Assembly (NCBI RefSeq): GCF_025457605.1
Contig: NZ_JAMZFY010000002.1
Coordinates: 620,001 to 684,000 of the forward strand
DNA from: Haloarcula laminariae
Lineage (GTDB): Archaea > Halobacteriota > Halobacteria > Halobacteriales > Haloarculaceae
Direction of reading: 5' to 3'
Length of the DNA stretch: 64,000 nt
Shown here: piece after piece, positions 52,884 to 62,369 of the stretch
Numbering within the stretch: the first letter of the stretch is position 1
Layout of the letters: each line of letters begins with the position of its first letter
Translations under genes and position numbers: made by a program
The notes under the pieces: model-generated
What the model was told of the DNA's origin: nothing
Database searches by the model: none
Seen by the model: only the letters and a program-made list of their open reading frames with translations

Positions 52884-53147
52884 GTGAAGGTTCGCCGGAT
52901 TGTGCGCAACTCGACGCTGTACGCCGCCCTTGAAACAGCCTGGCGCTATCTGCAACACAGCCGCGTATACGCTGTGGCGGGCAATGAGCGTGCCCTCGCG
53001 GTCCTGATTCTGGTAGTGGTCGGAGTGAGCGTCGCGCGCATACTGGTCGCGGACATGACTGCAGGTGTCAAATTTCTGAGCTTCGCAGTACTGTTTCTGC
53101 TTCTCGTGTGGCTAGCTCGTCCAGCTGTCAGCCTCTCTGAGCCGTGA
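52884..53147 (+). CDS. Small membrane protein, 87 residues
   Basis: A GTG at 52884 opens an 87-residue frame: a basic N terminus (MKVRRIVRNSTLYAALETAW), a helical linker and two helices at about residues 40-58 (ALAVLILVVVGVSVARILVAD) and 62-80 (GVKFLSFAVLFLLLVWLA). It is the only plus-strand gene among a run of minus-strand glycan genes, and its last 36 bases overlap the end of the convergent membrane protein gene. Such tiny proteins recur in haloarchaeal glycan clusters. Function unknown. Confidence 0.7.
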   Translation: MKVRRIVRNSTLYAALETAWRYLQHSRVYAVAGNERALAVLILVVVGVSVARILVADMTAGVKFLSFAVLFLLLVWLARPAVSLSEP

Positions 53148-54290
53148 CCACCAGCGGTCCAGGACGGGGCTGGAGAAGACAACGAGCAGCAACACGAACG
53201 GGACGCGATGACGGATTGTCGTCCCGAAGTTCGAGTCAATTAGCCCGTAACCCAACACACCACCCAAGTACGTCGTCACCAGAAACACCAGCACAATCCG
53301 GTCGCCCTCAAACTCAGACAGCGACACCGCGCTGGCCAGCGCGAGCACGATGAGCACCGGCAGTGAGAGCGCCCCCAGCAGATGAAACGTCTGTTGGACC
53401 TGCAGGGGGAACGGAGCGAACTGGAAGTATAGGCCCCGAACCGGGGCCGAAAGGAAGACATCGGCCCAGGAGTGGTACTGGAACGACGTGAGATACCCCG
53501 CGCTGCCGTGCGCTCGAGCGGAGACGATATAATTCAACCGGGTCAGGGGAAACCGGTCTGCGAACAGCACGAATCCCAGAAGACCGACCGGGACCGTCAC
53601 CACCAGCATCGACGACAACGGCAGCGGCCGCCCAGTAATTGAATCGACTGCCAAGACCGCAGCTGCGGCACCGGCGCCGACGAGGACGACGAGTGCCAGC
53701 TCTGTGCGAAGCAGGTACAGCATCCCCAGTAGCGGGAGCCCAGCGATGGCGGGCCACAGAGACTCCTCTGTCACTGTCGCGACAAAAAGCGCCAGTACCG
53801 TCGCGAACACGAGGACACTCAGTGCGTCCCGCATCGGGACTGTCAAAATAAAAAAAGGAAGCGGGAGAAACAGAACCGCGAGCGTCGCAAGCTGCGTGGT
53901 CCGAAGTTCAGGATATAGCCGCTGCATCAGGTATCGAAGAGGAATCGGGACCAACACAGCGAGCAGTCCGTTTACCACCGATAGTGACATCGGCGTCCGG
54001 TCGGACAGTAGGTAGACAATTGACTGGAAGGCGGCGAACGACGCGACCGTGTGCTTGTACTCGGGGGCTCCGCCGGCGAGCACCACAAGCGCCGCCTCGT
54101 GGAACTTCGCGATGTCCCAGCTGTAGGGTACGCGAGGGATGACGACAACCGCGACCAGGACGTGACCGACCAGTGCGACCGCTCCTGCCCGTCGGTAGTC
54201 GCGGTCTAGCCTATGAGATACCAGCAGGAACAGCAGTGTCACCACCCCTATAGCCAGCAGCACCATCGGGTAAATTCTCTCCGGGACCAT
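53112..54290 (-). CDS. Polytopic membrane protein of the glycan cluster
   Basis: A 392-residue protein with about eleven helices. Traits such as YSWDIAKFHEAALVVLAGGAPEY (about residues 56-78) and FILTVPMRDALSVLVFATVLALF (in pieces; TVPMRDALSVLVF about 149) resemble GT-C enzymes and O-antigen-type polymerases, which often show an Arg-Asp pair after a helix (RD in PMRDAL). I cannot assign it to either family with confidence. Its place between GT4 genes supports a role in polymerising or extending the glycan at the membrane. The 98-base gap to the upstream GT4 gene contains no further gene. Confidence 0.65.
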   Translation of the reverse strand: MVPERIYPMVLLAIGVVTLLFLLVSHRLDRDYRRAGAVALVGHVLVAVVVIPRVPYSWDIAKFHEAALVVLAGGAPEYKHTVASFAAFQSIVYLLSDRTPMSLSVVNGLLAVLVPIPLRYLMQRLYPELRTTQLATLAVLFLPLPFFILTVPMRDALSVLVFATVLALFVATVTEESLWPAIAGLPLLGMLYLLRTELALVVLVGAGAAAAVLAVDSITGRPLPLSSMLVVTVPVGLLGFVLFADRFPLTRLNYIVSARAHGSAGYLTSFQYHSWADVFLSAPVRGLYFQFAPFPLQVQQTFHLLGALSLPVLIVLALASAVSLSEFEGDRIVLVFLVTTYLGGVLGYGLIDSNFGTTIRHRVPFVLLLVVFSSPVLDRWWSRLREADSWTS

Positions 54291-54388
54291 ACTAAGTGTT
54301 CTGTCTGTGTGACTGGTACTACTAATGAGCGGTCAGTAGGATTACACTCGGCCCTCAACGCGAGGGTCTGGAGAGTTACAGGGTCCGC

Positions 54389-55561
54389 TCAGTTTCCGGC
54401 CGCCACGCCACGTCCGGTCGCCGATGACCAGCAATCGATGTGTGTACAGAGCGTCTCAAACCGATCCGCCCAAGTGTTTTCCAGCGCCTGCTCCCGGGCA
54501 CCAGCCGAGAGCTGCGAGCGGTACGCCTCATCACCCACCAGCCGGGCGAACGCATCGGTCATCGAGTCGACATCTCTCGACGGGACCAGAATCGCACACC
54601 CCTCGTCGAGGATCCGTCTGTGGGGCGTGATGTCGGTAGCGACGACCGGCAGCCCGAGTGCGAGGTACTCGTACACCTTCGCGGGTGAGCTTACTTCGAA
54701 CGACGCAAGCGGTGGGAGCGGTGACACTGCGATGTCGCATGCGGCCACCTCGTCGGATAGTTCGTCGTGGTCCAGGTACCCGTGCCACTCTATCGCGGGA
54801 CCGTCCGGGGCGAGTGCTTCGAGGGAGTCGATCAACTCCTTGTCGGCGCCGCCATATAGGTCCAGTCGCACCTGTGAACGGAGTTCGGGCTTGAGGGCTG
54901 CGAGGGCCCGGACGACATTGTCGAGCCCGCGATACTTGGTCAGCGACCCGACGTACGCGATGCGGACCCTATCCATGTTCCCAGACGCCGGCGTGAACGC
55001 GTCGGGGTCCGCGGCTAGGGGGACCAGTCCGATTTTTTCCTCGGGAACGCCGTAGTCAGTCTGCAGGCGCTCGGCGAGGGGGTCACTGAGCGTCACGACG
55101 CCGTCGGCTCGGGGCAGTGTGATTTGGTGAAGCTGTCGCCCAACGCGGAGAAATGCGTGATAGAGCAGGCCTTGCGGGTCGAATTCCGCGAACTCCTTTG
55201 CCTGCTCGTATGGGTCCGCCCGGATGTCGTAGACGACGACCGCGTCGGTACACAGCCGCACAACCAGCGCTGGCACGAAGATGTTTTTGTAGATGATGAC
55301 GACATCAGGTGGGCGGCGCAGCGCCAGCCAGACGAACCACGGCGTCAACACTGTGTTGAACATGAGGACCGCGCCCAATGATGCCAGGGGCAGGCAGTGC
55401 CTGTGGACCGACTCGATAGGGCCCTCGAGCGGGGCGAACACGTGAGTGTCCCAGTTTTCGGCGAACTTCTGGACTAGATAGTACGCTTCGGTGGTCCCCG
55501 GTGCGGTAGAGATATCGAAGGTCGTCAACACCCATACCCGCTGTCGCTCACGCGCTGTCAT
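54389..55561 (-). CDS. Glycosyltransferase family 4
   Basis: A 390-residue GT-B glycosyltransferase. The N-terminal domain begins RVWVLTTFDISTAPGTTEAYY and shows DVVIIYKNIFVPALVV (about residues 84-99), and the C-terminal domain has VRIAYVGSLTKYRGLDNVVRAL (about 196-217) and VSPLPPLASFEVSSPAKVYEYLALGLPVVATDI in pieces (SPAKVYEYLALGLPVVA about 300, the donor-sugar E-x7-E-like region). It is a different family-4 subtype from the gene at 50045. Divergent from the flippase gene with a 60-base gap, so the two probably share a promoter region. Confidence 0.88.
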   Translation of the reverse strand: MTARERQRVWVLTTFDISTAPGTTEAYYLVQKFAENWDTHVFAPLEGPIESVHRHCLPLASLGAVLMFNTVLTPWFVWLALRRPPDVVIIYKNIFVPALVVRLCTDAVVVYDIRADPYEQAKEFAEFDPQGLLYHAFLRVGRQLHQITLPRADGVVTLSDPLAERLQTDYGVPEEKIGLVPLAADPDAFTPASGNMDRVRIAYVGSLTKYRGLDNVVRALAALKPELRSQVRLDLYGGADKELIDSLEALAPDGPAIEWHGYLDHDELSDEVAACDIAVSPLPPLASFEVSSPAKVYEYLALGLPVVATDITPHRRILDEGCAILVPSRDVDSMTDAFARLVGDEAYRSQLSAGAREQALENTWADRFETLCTHIDCWSSATGRGVAAGN

Positions 55562-55621
55562 GGCTTGTCCTGCCGGCCCGTTTGGGCAACATTTAGGCTA
55601 CAGTACCGGAGTGTGTGCTAT

Positions 55622-57139
55622 ATGCCTGATGATTCCGACGGTTTCGTCGGATTACTGCTGGGAAGCGGGGTGATTGTCTTTTTCGGCTGGATTATCGACC
55701 GCGCCGTTCTGTTCGGTGCCCGGTTAATACTCGCTCGCGGGTTCGGCAAGGTCGACTACGGCGCGATTTCGTTGGGTGCTACGATGCTCGCGATGGGGTC
55801 GACGTTCGCCCTCCTAGGCCTGCACGTCGGTGTCAGCAGGTATCTCCCTCGTAACGATTCCCCGACGTTCAAAAGAGGCGTCATCCTGTCAGCGATTCAG
55901 GTAGTTCTGCCGGCCTCGTTGCTTGTCGGCGGACTGACGGTATTTTTCGCCGAACCGCTCGCAGTTACCTTCCTTGACGGGGCCGAACAGGCACCCCTCC
56001 TCCGTGTGTTCGGGTTCGGTATCCCATTTGCGACCACGGTAAAGCTGGCCATCAACGTCGTCAGAGGACAGCAACACAGCGATGCCAAGGTGGTCATCGA
56101 AAACGTCGCGATTCCGGTCTGTCAGTTCGCCGGAATCGGACTCGCCTTCGTAGGCGCGTTTGGCCCGGTGGCCGTCGCGTGGGCCTACACCGCATCGTAC
56201 GTGGCCGCGACGGTCTTGGCACTGTACTACGTGCGAAAGCACACGCCACTGTTCGAGTCGGTCGGCTCGACGCGGCTTCGCCGGGAGTTACTCAGTTTCT
56301 CGCTCCCGCTCCTGTTCACCTCTGTAATGTTTATGCTCTTGACAGACATCGATACCATGATGCTCGGGTACTTCGACACGCCCACCGCCGTCGCGGAGTA
56401 CAACGTCGCGTATCCGCTCTCGTTTCTCCTGCTGGCGGTGCTTGAATCGTTCTCGTTTCTTTTTGTCCCAGTGCTATCACAACTACATGCTGACAATCAG
56501 CAAGGACGGATGCGCTCGGTCTATCAGCTTCTGACCAAGTGGGTCATCTTCCTGACGACGCCGCTGTTCCTTTTGGCCGTCAGCTACTCACACGAGATTA
56601 TCGCGCTTACGTTCGGTGAAGCCTACGTGGCGTCGGCGACCGCACTCGTCGTTTTGTCCATCGGGTTCTTTTTCAGGGCTGTCGTCGGGCCAAGTGGTTC
56701 CACCCTGACGGCTATTGGTCGGACGAGCCTGCACGTCTACGACACCGCCGGCGTGACCGCGCTGAACATTGTCCTGAATCTCCTGCTCATCCCACGGTTC
56801 TCGTATCTCGGTGCCGCCGTGGCGACGACCGTGTGCTACGTGGTTCTCAACATCCTCTACGCCTCGCAAGTGTACCTCGAAACGGGCATCGTTCCGGTGT
56901 CGCGCCGGACGCTCCGTCCACTTGCTGGACTCACGATTGTCTCTGTCGCTGCCTACGCTATCTCTGGCGTTCCGACCGCCCTATGGCAGTATCTCGTGCT
57001 GTTTGTCGGGTACGGCGTCGCCGTCCTTGCGGTTATCGCGCTGCTTGGCGGCATCACCGACGACGAACTGGTGTTGCTGGAAAACGTCGAGGAGCGTCTC
57101 AGTCTCGACCTGACAGCGGTGAAACGCATTCTGGAGTGA
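55622..57139 (+). CDS. Oligosaccharide flippase (MATE-like, polysaccharide biosynthesis)
   Basis: A 505-residue membrane protein with about 13-14 helices and the Wzx-like start GLLLGSGVIVFFGWIIDRAVLFGARLILARGFGKVDYG in pieces (ARLILARGFGKVDYG about residues 31-45). The pattern LFTSVMFMLLTDIDTMMLGYF (about 235-255, MFMLLTDIDTMMLG with acidic TM residues) and GPSGSTLTAIGRTSLH (about 357) is typical. It should turn the lipid-linked glycan across the membrane. The ATG at 55622 is chosen because the conserved start follows it; further upstream there is a TTG-led extension without coding character. Its T-rich stretch near 55677 (GATTGTCTTTTTC) lies inside the gene. Confidence 0.9.
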   Translation: MPDDSDGFVGLLLGSGVIVFFGWIIDRAVLFGARLILARGFGKVDYGAISLGATMLAMGSTFALLGLHVGVSRYLPRNDSPTFKRGVILSAIQVVLPASLLVGGLTVFFAEPLAVTFLDGAEQAPLLRVFGFGIPFATTVKLAINVVRGQQHSDAKVVIENVAIPVCQFAGIGLAFVGAFGPVAVAWAYTASYVAATVLALYYVRKHTPLFESVGSTRLRRELLSFSLPLLFTSVMFMLLTDIDTMMLGYFDTPTAVAEYNVAYPLSFLLLAVLESFSFLFVPVLSQLHADNQQGRMRSVYQLLTKWVIFLTTPLFLLAVSYSHEIIALTFGEAYVASATALVVLSIGFFFRAVVGPSGSTLTAIGRTSLHVYDTAGVTALNIVLNLLLIPRFSYLGAAVATTVCYVVLNILYASQVYLETGIVPVSRRTLRPLAGLTIVSVAAYAISGVPTALWQYLVLFVGYGVAVLAVIALLGGITDDELVLLENVEERLSLDLTAVKRILE

Positions 57140-57191
57140 CTCAGACGGAGCGCCATTGCTTGCCTGACCGGGTCGGCGGATACCCACCGTA

Positions 57192-58498
57192 TCAGGCGTA
57201 CCCCAGGTCTGACAGTTGCTGGCGGACGCTCTCTGGCACCCCTTCGGTATCCTCGTCGACTCGGCGTTCGTCCAAATCCTCGACCAGCGTCGACAGGGCC
57301 GACTGTGGGTCGGCCGTATCACTTTCTCCGCCCTCGGTGAACCCGTCGTCGGTCTCGTAGCCGTAGTACGACGGGGGCAGTGCCAGGCCGCGTCTGTGAC
57401 CGTCCAGCTTTGCACGCCGACGCTCGGGGATGTTGAGCCGACGGAGTTTCTCACGAACGGTCTCTGTGAGCCTGTGGGACTCGGTGAGCAGCAGGCGTCC
57501 CGCCGGGTCGGACAACAGCGAGACGCCCCGCGAAGGGTAGTCCACACCGGCGAAATCGGCGACTGTCGCCGGCACGTCAAGCAGGCTGACCGGCACATCA
57601 ACCGACTCGTCAGCGTCGGTACCGGCGTATACGGAAAGCGGGATATTCGTCAGCTCCGGGTAGGGGCCGTGGAAATGTGTCCACTCTCCGTACTCACCTA
57701 GCAGTTCGCCGTGGTCCCCTAGCGTGAACACATAGTCGAAGTCACCTGCTAGGAGTTCGAAAATATCTTGGTGGATATCCGCGAGATACCGAACGCTGTC
57801 GTGGTAGGCCTGCCGATGCACATCGGTCTCGACCGCTGTGTCGGTGACGGCAGCCAGTATCGAGTTGAAGCCGGAGCCGACCTCGACAATCCGGTATGCG
57901 GCGGGCGGCGAGTACGGCGCGTGGGACTCCATGACATTCAAAAAGAGAAACTCGTCGTCGCCCCAGGATGTGTCACCGACCCACTCACGGACCGCCCTGC
58001 TCCGCCGTTCTCGGCCCGTTTGAGACGGTAACCGTGCTGTATCGATGCGACGAAAGCGGCGTTGCTCCGGAAGCACTCGATAACGCTCGATGTGTATAGA
58101 CACCACTGTGGCCCGCGGCTTTCGAGCACGGTTCTGGACCAGTCAAATATTTCCGGACGTGCCGACGCAACCCGCCACCCCTCCGCATAGCGGTCGAAGC
58201 CGCAGTCGAAGTCGTACTGTTCGGAGAGGTACGGGTTACAGGAGTACGCGCTCGTCCGGTAGCCCGCCTCTGATAGCGCCTCGACGATCGACTATCCGGA
58301 GATATCGAATCGTTCGGCCCTAGCCCGAACGCCGGTCTCGCTGGGATACTGGCCGGTAAACAGCGACCTGTGGGCTGGGACCGTCCAGTGGCTCGTCGAC
58401 CACGCGTTCTCGAAGGACACGCTGGGAGGCCAGTCGAAGTGCCCGTCGAAGGCGTCTTTCCGGAGCGTGTCGAGGACGACGACTGCGATGTTCGGCAT
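57192..58498 (-). pseudogene. Sulfatase-family gene broken by a stop codon and a frameshift
   Basis: On the minus strand an intact beginning (ATG 58498, MPNIAVVVLDTLRKDAF; STSHWTVPAHRSLFTGQYPSE about residues 45-65) ends at TAG 58292-58294. The same frame then continues coding-like (SIVEALSEAGYRTSAYSCNP, FDCGFDRYAEGW, SVIECFRSNAAFVASIQHGYRLK) until a shift around 57985-58025. The remainder (AVREWVGDTSWGDDEFLFLN, LGDHGELLGEYGE with the sulfatase DHG metal site, and the C terminus to 57192) is in another frame. Rejoined, the protein would be about 434 residues, typical length. It may still be a sequencing artefact at either lesion. Confidence 0.75.
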
Positions 58499-58632
58499 CT
58501 CTGTGTTCACGTGGGTTTCCAGACGTAAATCACCCGCTGTCGGGAGCGACGCTAGGGAAGTCAACCACTCACCGTGCACAGGTAATCTCGAGCGCTGGTC
58601 TTATTTTCCTCTCGGTAAATCGTAGGGACAGC

Positions 58633-59520
58633 ATGCCCGACATCGCGCTCGGAACGACTGTGTTCAAGCGAACGGAGAAGCTTGCACGGCTCATCGAATC
58701 CGTTCCTGACCACGTCGACGTGGTGTACGTATCGGACGACGGCGACACCGAGGAGCGCCGGCACCTCTACGAGCGCGACTACCCCTTCCGGCTGGAGGTG
58801 ATTGACCTTGAGTACGATGCCGGGCTTGGCAGGGGTCGACACGAAATCGTCGAACGGCTCACCGAGCCGTATCTCTACATCGTTGACTCCGACAACCAGA
58901 TGCCGACTAACGCGGAGATACTGGTCGACCAGCTCAAAGCCAATTGCGACCTCGGTGGTATCAGCGGCCTCTACGACGAGGGTGACGCACTCAACTGTGG
59001 CTCCCATGACCTGTTCGACGAGGGGTCGTATCTCGTTCGCGATCTCCGAACGACGAAGTCACCGGTCGACGTCGCCGGGCAGTCTCTCTACACGTTCGAT
59101 TTCGTCCCTAATGTCGCCTTGTTCCGTGCGGAGTGTCTCCGTGACTACTCCTGGGACCCGGAGTACGTCATCGGCATGGAGCACCTCGATTTCTACCTCG
59201 GTCACAAGCGCCAGACCGACTGGACCTTCGCGACGAACCCACGCGTCATCTTCCCGCACGACAGGGGCGGTTCCCCGGCGTATCTGACGAACCGGACGGA
59301 CAGCGAGAAACTCAGGGCGAGCCGGGAGTACTTCCTGCGCAAGTGGGACCTCGACGGTATCGTGAACATCCCGAACCGGTGGCTCCACACGTACGACCCG
59401 GACCGAGAGCGGACTCGTGCGCTCAAGTCGGTGTTCAGCACCGTCCTCCGGACTCTCCCACCAGCACTCAGTGTGGAACTCATCTCGCTGATCAACGACC
59501 ACACCGGCTACCACCTGTGA
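58633..59520 (+). CDS. Glycosyltransferase family 2-like
   Basis: A 295-residue GT-A-type enzyme. The start MPDIALGTTVFKRTEKLARL leads into a nucleotide-binding fold; the DxD-like metal motif is LYIVDSDNQMP (about residues 78-88), and the acceptor side has HLDFYLGHKRQTDW (about 185-198). Haloarchaeal homologues sit in N-glycan or exopolysaccharide clusters. The ATG at 58633 is divergent from the broken sulfatase gene with a 134-base gap. Its TGA (59518-59520) is followed within two bases by the next gene, so the pair is likely cotranscribed. Confidence 0.85.
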   Translation: MPDIALGTTVFKRTEKLARLIESVPDHVDVVYVSDDGDTEERRHLYERDYPFRLEVIDLEYDAGLGRGRHEIVERLTEPYLYIVDSDNQMPTNAEILVDQLKANCDLGGISGLYDEGDALNCGSHDLFDEGSYLVRDLRTTKSPVDVAGQSLYTFDFVPNVALFRAECLRDYSWDPEYVIGMEHLDFYLGHKRQTDWTFATNPRVIFPHDRGGSPAYLTNRTDSEKLRASREYFLRKWDLDGIVNIPNRWLHTYDPDRERTRALKSVFSTVLRTLPPALSVELISLINDHTGYHL

Positions 59521-59522
59521 AG

Positions 59523-60461
59523 ATGCTTCCCAAGCGCTATCGCCTCGAGAACTTCAACAAGGCAATCAGGAACCCGCGGGTCGTTCTCGGTGAGCTGTCG
59601 AAACTCGCAATCGCGCTCAATACGCACTACTACCGACACAGGCACGCCGACGGGATAGACGTTCTCGAACGCGACTGGGACAACCTCGTTATACTCGACG
59701 GTTGCCGGGCCGATACCTTCCGGGAGGTCAGTACGCCCGAGGGTAAACTCCAGACAGTGCGGTCGGGTGGAAGCGAGAGCTGGGAGTTCATGCGCCATAA
59801 TTTCCTCGGTCGGGCGCTTCACGATACGGTGTACGTCACGGCGAACCCGTACGCGACGAAGCTCCCCGCCGGAACCTTCCACGCTGTCGAAAATCTCATC
59901 GAGTCCGACTGGGACCCCGACCTCCGGACGGTGCCACCTAGACCAGTCACGCAAGCGGCGATAGACGCGGCGGCCGCGTATCCCGACAAGCGCCTCATCG
60001 TCCATTACATGCAACCGCACTACCCGTTTATCGGGCCGGCCGGTCAGCGTATCGAACACGGTGGGTTCGGCCCGGATCGCGACGACGAGACGGACAGCGG
60101 CGGACACGTCTGGACGCAACTCCAGTACGGCCTGCTCGAGGAAGCGCCAGTCAGAGCGGCCTACCGGGAAAACCTTGAAATCGTCCTGAAAGACGTCACC
60201 ACGCTCCTGAATACGCTCGACGGGAAATCGGTCATCACCTCTGACCACGGAAACCTGCTCGGGGAGCGCATCGGGCCGATCCCCGTCAAGGCTTACGGGC
60301 ACCCCCCGGGGTTATACGTCGACGAGTTGCTCCGCGTGCCGTGGCTCGTCCGTGACGGAGGTCGACGACGGACGATTCGTTCGGACCCACCGAAAGAGCG
60401 CACCGAAATTGGGGCAGAGGTCGTCAGTGACAGACTCGAAGCGCTCGGATACAAACCCTGA
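59523..60461 (+). CDS. Alkaline-phosphatase-superfamily (sulfatase-like) protein
   Basis: A 312-residue protein with metal-site motifs DNLVILDGCRADTF (about residues 50-63; Asp plus Cys in the nucleophile region) and SVITSDHGNLLGER (DHG, about 237-250), HYMQPHYPFIGPAGQ (about 159-173) and a C-terminal HPPGLYVDELLRVPWLVRDGG. No signal peptide is evident. The ATG at 59523 follows the preceding stop by two bases; a GTG at 59517 overlapping that stop (GTGA) is an alternative that would add two residues. A smaller member of the superfamily than the gene at 51154. Substrate unknown; presumed to act on glycan phosphate or sulfate groups. Confidence 0.82.
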   Translation: MLPKRYRLENFNKAIRNPRVVLGELSKLAIALNTHYYRHRHADGIDVLERDWDNLVILDGCRADTFREVSTPEGKLQTVRSGGSESWEFMRHNFLGRALHDTVYVTANPYATKLPAGTFHAVENLIESDWDPDLRTVPPRPVTQAAIDAAAAYPDKRLIVHYMQPHYPFIGPAGQRIEHGGFGPDRDDETDSGGHVWTQLQYGLLEEAPVRAAYRENLEIVLKDVTTLLNTLDGKSVITSDHGNLLGERIGPIPVKAYGHPPGLYVDELLRVPWLVRDGGRRRTIRSDPPKERTEIGAEVVSDRLEALGYKP

Positions 60462-60472
60462 TCCTCGGGGCC

Positions 60473-61459
60473 TCACGACCGCCGAACCAGCGGCTCGTAC
60501 CACTCCCGATTGGCCTCGTACCAGTCGATGAACGCTGAGACCCCCTCCCGAATCGTATGCGTCGCCTCGTACCCCAGCAGCTCCTCGGCCAGTTCGGTAT
60601 CGGCGTGGGTGTGCTCCGAATCAGCGTCGTGGCGCTCCGAATACTCAAGTTCCAGCTCGGGCGCCAGCTGGTCGCGAATCTCCTCGGCCAGCGTCTTGAT
60701 TGCGATGTTGTCCGTCGAGCCGATATTCACGGCCTGCCCGTCGGCCCCGTCTTCGTCCAGCAGCGTTACGTTCGCCTCCACAACGTCGTCGATGAACGTG
60801 AAGTCCCGCGTCTGCGTGCCGTCCCCGTATATCACGGGCGGCTCGCCGTTCATACACCGGGAGACGAAGTTCGAGATGGCCATGTTCGGGCGCATCCGCG
60901 GGCCGTACACCGTGAAGTACCGAAGCGCGACGACGGGGAAGTCGTACACCTCGCCGTACGAACAGGCGTAGCGCTCGGCCGACAGTTTCGAGGCGCCGTA
61001 GGGGCTCACGGGCGTCGTCGGATGCTCCTCGTCGTAGGGGAGATACCGGGGCTTCCCGTACACCGACGACGAGGAGGCCATGACGAACCGCTCGATGCCC
61101 GTATCGCGGCAGGCGTCGAGCAGGTTCAGGGTCCCGTCGACGTTGACCTCGTCGTACTTCCGGGGGTTCTGGACGCTCGGGCGCACGCCCGCCTGTGCCG
61201 CCTGGTGGTAGACGTAGTCGGCGTCGGCGACGAGCTCTTCGACCAGCTCGGCGTCGCGCACGTCGCCTTCGACGAGTTCGTAGCTGCCGCCGCCCTCGCT
61301 GGCCGCCTCGCGGCCGGTTTCGACGTTGTGCTCCTTGATGTCGAGGTCGTAAAACGGGTCGAAGTTGTCCAGGGCGACGACGCTGTGTCCGTCGCGGGCG
61401 AACCGCTCGGCGAGGTGGCCGCCGATGAAGCCCGCGCCGCCGGTGACGAGGATTTCCAT
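60473..61459 (-). CDS. NAD-dependent sugar epimerase/dehydratase
   Basis: A 328-residue extended short-chain dehydrogenase. The Rossmann motif is [16 protein letters not shown] (about residues 5-20), the active site Ser-Tyr-Lys triad is seen in [12 protein letters not shown] and [14 protein letters not shown] (about 125 and 150; YxxxK), and [16 protein letters not shown] follows. It fits UDP-glucose/UDP-glucuronate 4-epimerases; the exact sugar cannot be read. ATG 61459 (MEILVTGG) is clear. Its end is 11 bases from the convergent sulfatase-like gene. Together with the nucleotidyltransferase it supplies activated sugars. Confidence 0.9.
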   Translation of the reverse strand: MEILVTGGAGFIGGHLAERFARDGHSVVALDNFDPFYDLDIKEHNVETGREAASEGGGSYELVEGDVRDAELVEELVADADYVYHQAAQAGVRPSVQNPRKYDEVNVDGTLNLLDACRDTGIERFVMASSSSVYGKPRYLPYDEEHPTTPVSPYGASKLSAERYACSYGEVYDFPVVALRYFTVYGPRMRPNMAISNFVSRCMNGEPPVIYGDGTQTRDFTFIDDVVEANVTLLDEDGADGQAVNIGSTDNIAIKTLAEEIRDQLAPELELEYSERHDADSEHTHADTELAEELLGYEATHTIREGVSAFIDWYEANREWYEPLVRRS

Positions 61460-61572
61460 TATCGGAAGGGGATGGCCAGTGTACAAAAAATGTCGGGTGT
61501 GGTATATCTTCACACCCTCTCCGACGCTCGGACCACGGAAGGACAGCTACGCTCTCGTCCGTCCCCCGCGGA

Positions 61573-62328
61573 TTACTCGCTCGCGGCGAGGTTCTCGGCC
61601 GCCAGCTCCGCGTCGACCTCGCCCTGCAGGCGCTCCTCCGCTTCGTCGCGGTCCTCGGGGTAGCCGATGTCGTTGCGCCAGCCGTCCATGCGGATGGCGT
61701 CGATGGTCCGGCCCGAGTGCAACAGGAGGTCGATGGCGTCGCTGATCTCGTACTCGTTCCGGTTGGAGGGTTGGACGAGGTGACAAGCGTGGAAGATGGC
61801 GGGCGTAAAGGTATAGAATCCCGTCATCACGAGGTTCGAGGGCGGGTCCTCGGGCTTTTCGATGACCTCGGTTATCTCGCCGTACTTGTTCGTGTCACAG
61901 ACGCCGTAGCGGGACGCTTCCTCCCAGGGCACCTCCTCGACGAGGAACGCCGCGTCGGCCCGCTCTTCCCGCTGGCGGTTGACCACGTCGCTGAGGTTCG
62001 CCTGGAAGATGTTGTCCCCCAGCATCAGCATGAAGTCGTCGTTGACGTCGTCCTCGACTGTCAGCAGGGCGTGGGCCAGCCCCAGCTGCTCGCGCTGGTG
62101 GGTGTAGGTGATGGGGACCCCCTCGAACTCGTCCTCGTAGTAGTTGATGATGGCCTGTTTCTTGTAGCCGACCACGACCAGCAGCTCCTCGGCGCCCAGC
62201 TCGATGAGCTGCTCGAAGCAGTGTGTCAGGATGGGCTTGCCGGCGACCTCGACCATCCCCTTGGGTTTGTCCTCGGTGAGCGGGCGGAGTCGGGTCCCCT
62301 CACCGGCGGCGAGTACAACAGCTTGCAT
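61573..62328 (-). CDS. Sugar nucleotidyltransferase (AglF / glucose-1-phosphate thymidylyltransferase type)
   Basis: A 251-residue single-domain nucleotidyltransferase. [20 protein letters not shown] and [21 protein letters not shown] (about residues 1-45) are the NTP-binding signature, with [16 protein letters not shown] (about 98-113; GDN metal motif) and ESWRN-like [17 protein letters not shown] near the C terminus. Haloarchaeal AglF activates glucuronic acid or glucose for N-glycan assembly. It lies upstream of the epimerase gene on the same strand with a 113-base gap. No acetyltransferase half is present, unlike the GlmU-like gene at 44239. Confidence 0.88.
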   Translation of the reverse strand: MQAVVLAAGEGTRLRPLTEDKPKGMVEVAGKPILTHCFEQLIELGAEELLVVVGYKKQAIINYYEDEFEGVPITYTHQREQLGLAHALLTVEDDVNDDFMLMLGDNIFQANLSDVVNRQREERADAAFLVEEVPWEEASRYGVCDTNKYGEITEVIEKPEDPPSNLVMTGFYTFTPAIFHACHLVQPSNRNEYEISDAIDLLLHSGRTIDAIRMDGWRNDIGYPEDRDEAEERLQGEVDAELAAENLAASE

Positions 62329-62369
62329 GTTTTTCTGTCATTCGCCCCTGGGTAAAACTCTTATCGCAT

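Noticed and set aside
58292-58294. Pyrrolysine coding at TAG in the sulfatase gene
   Set aside because: No pylTS genes are seen, haloarchaea are not known to use pyrrolysine, and a second lesion in the gene points to decay.
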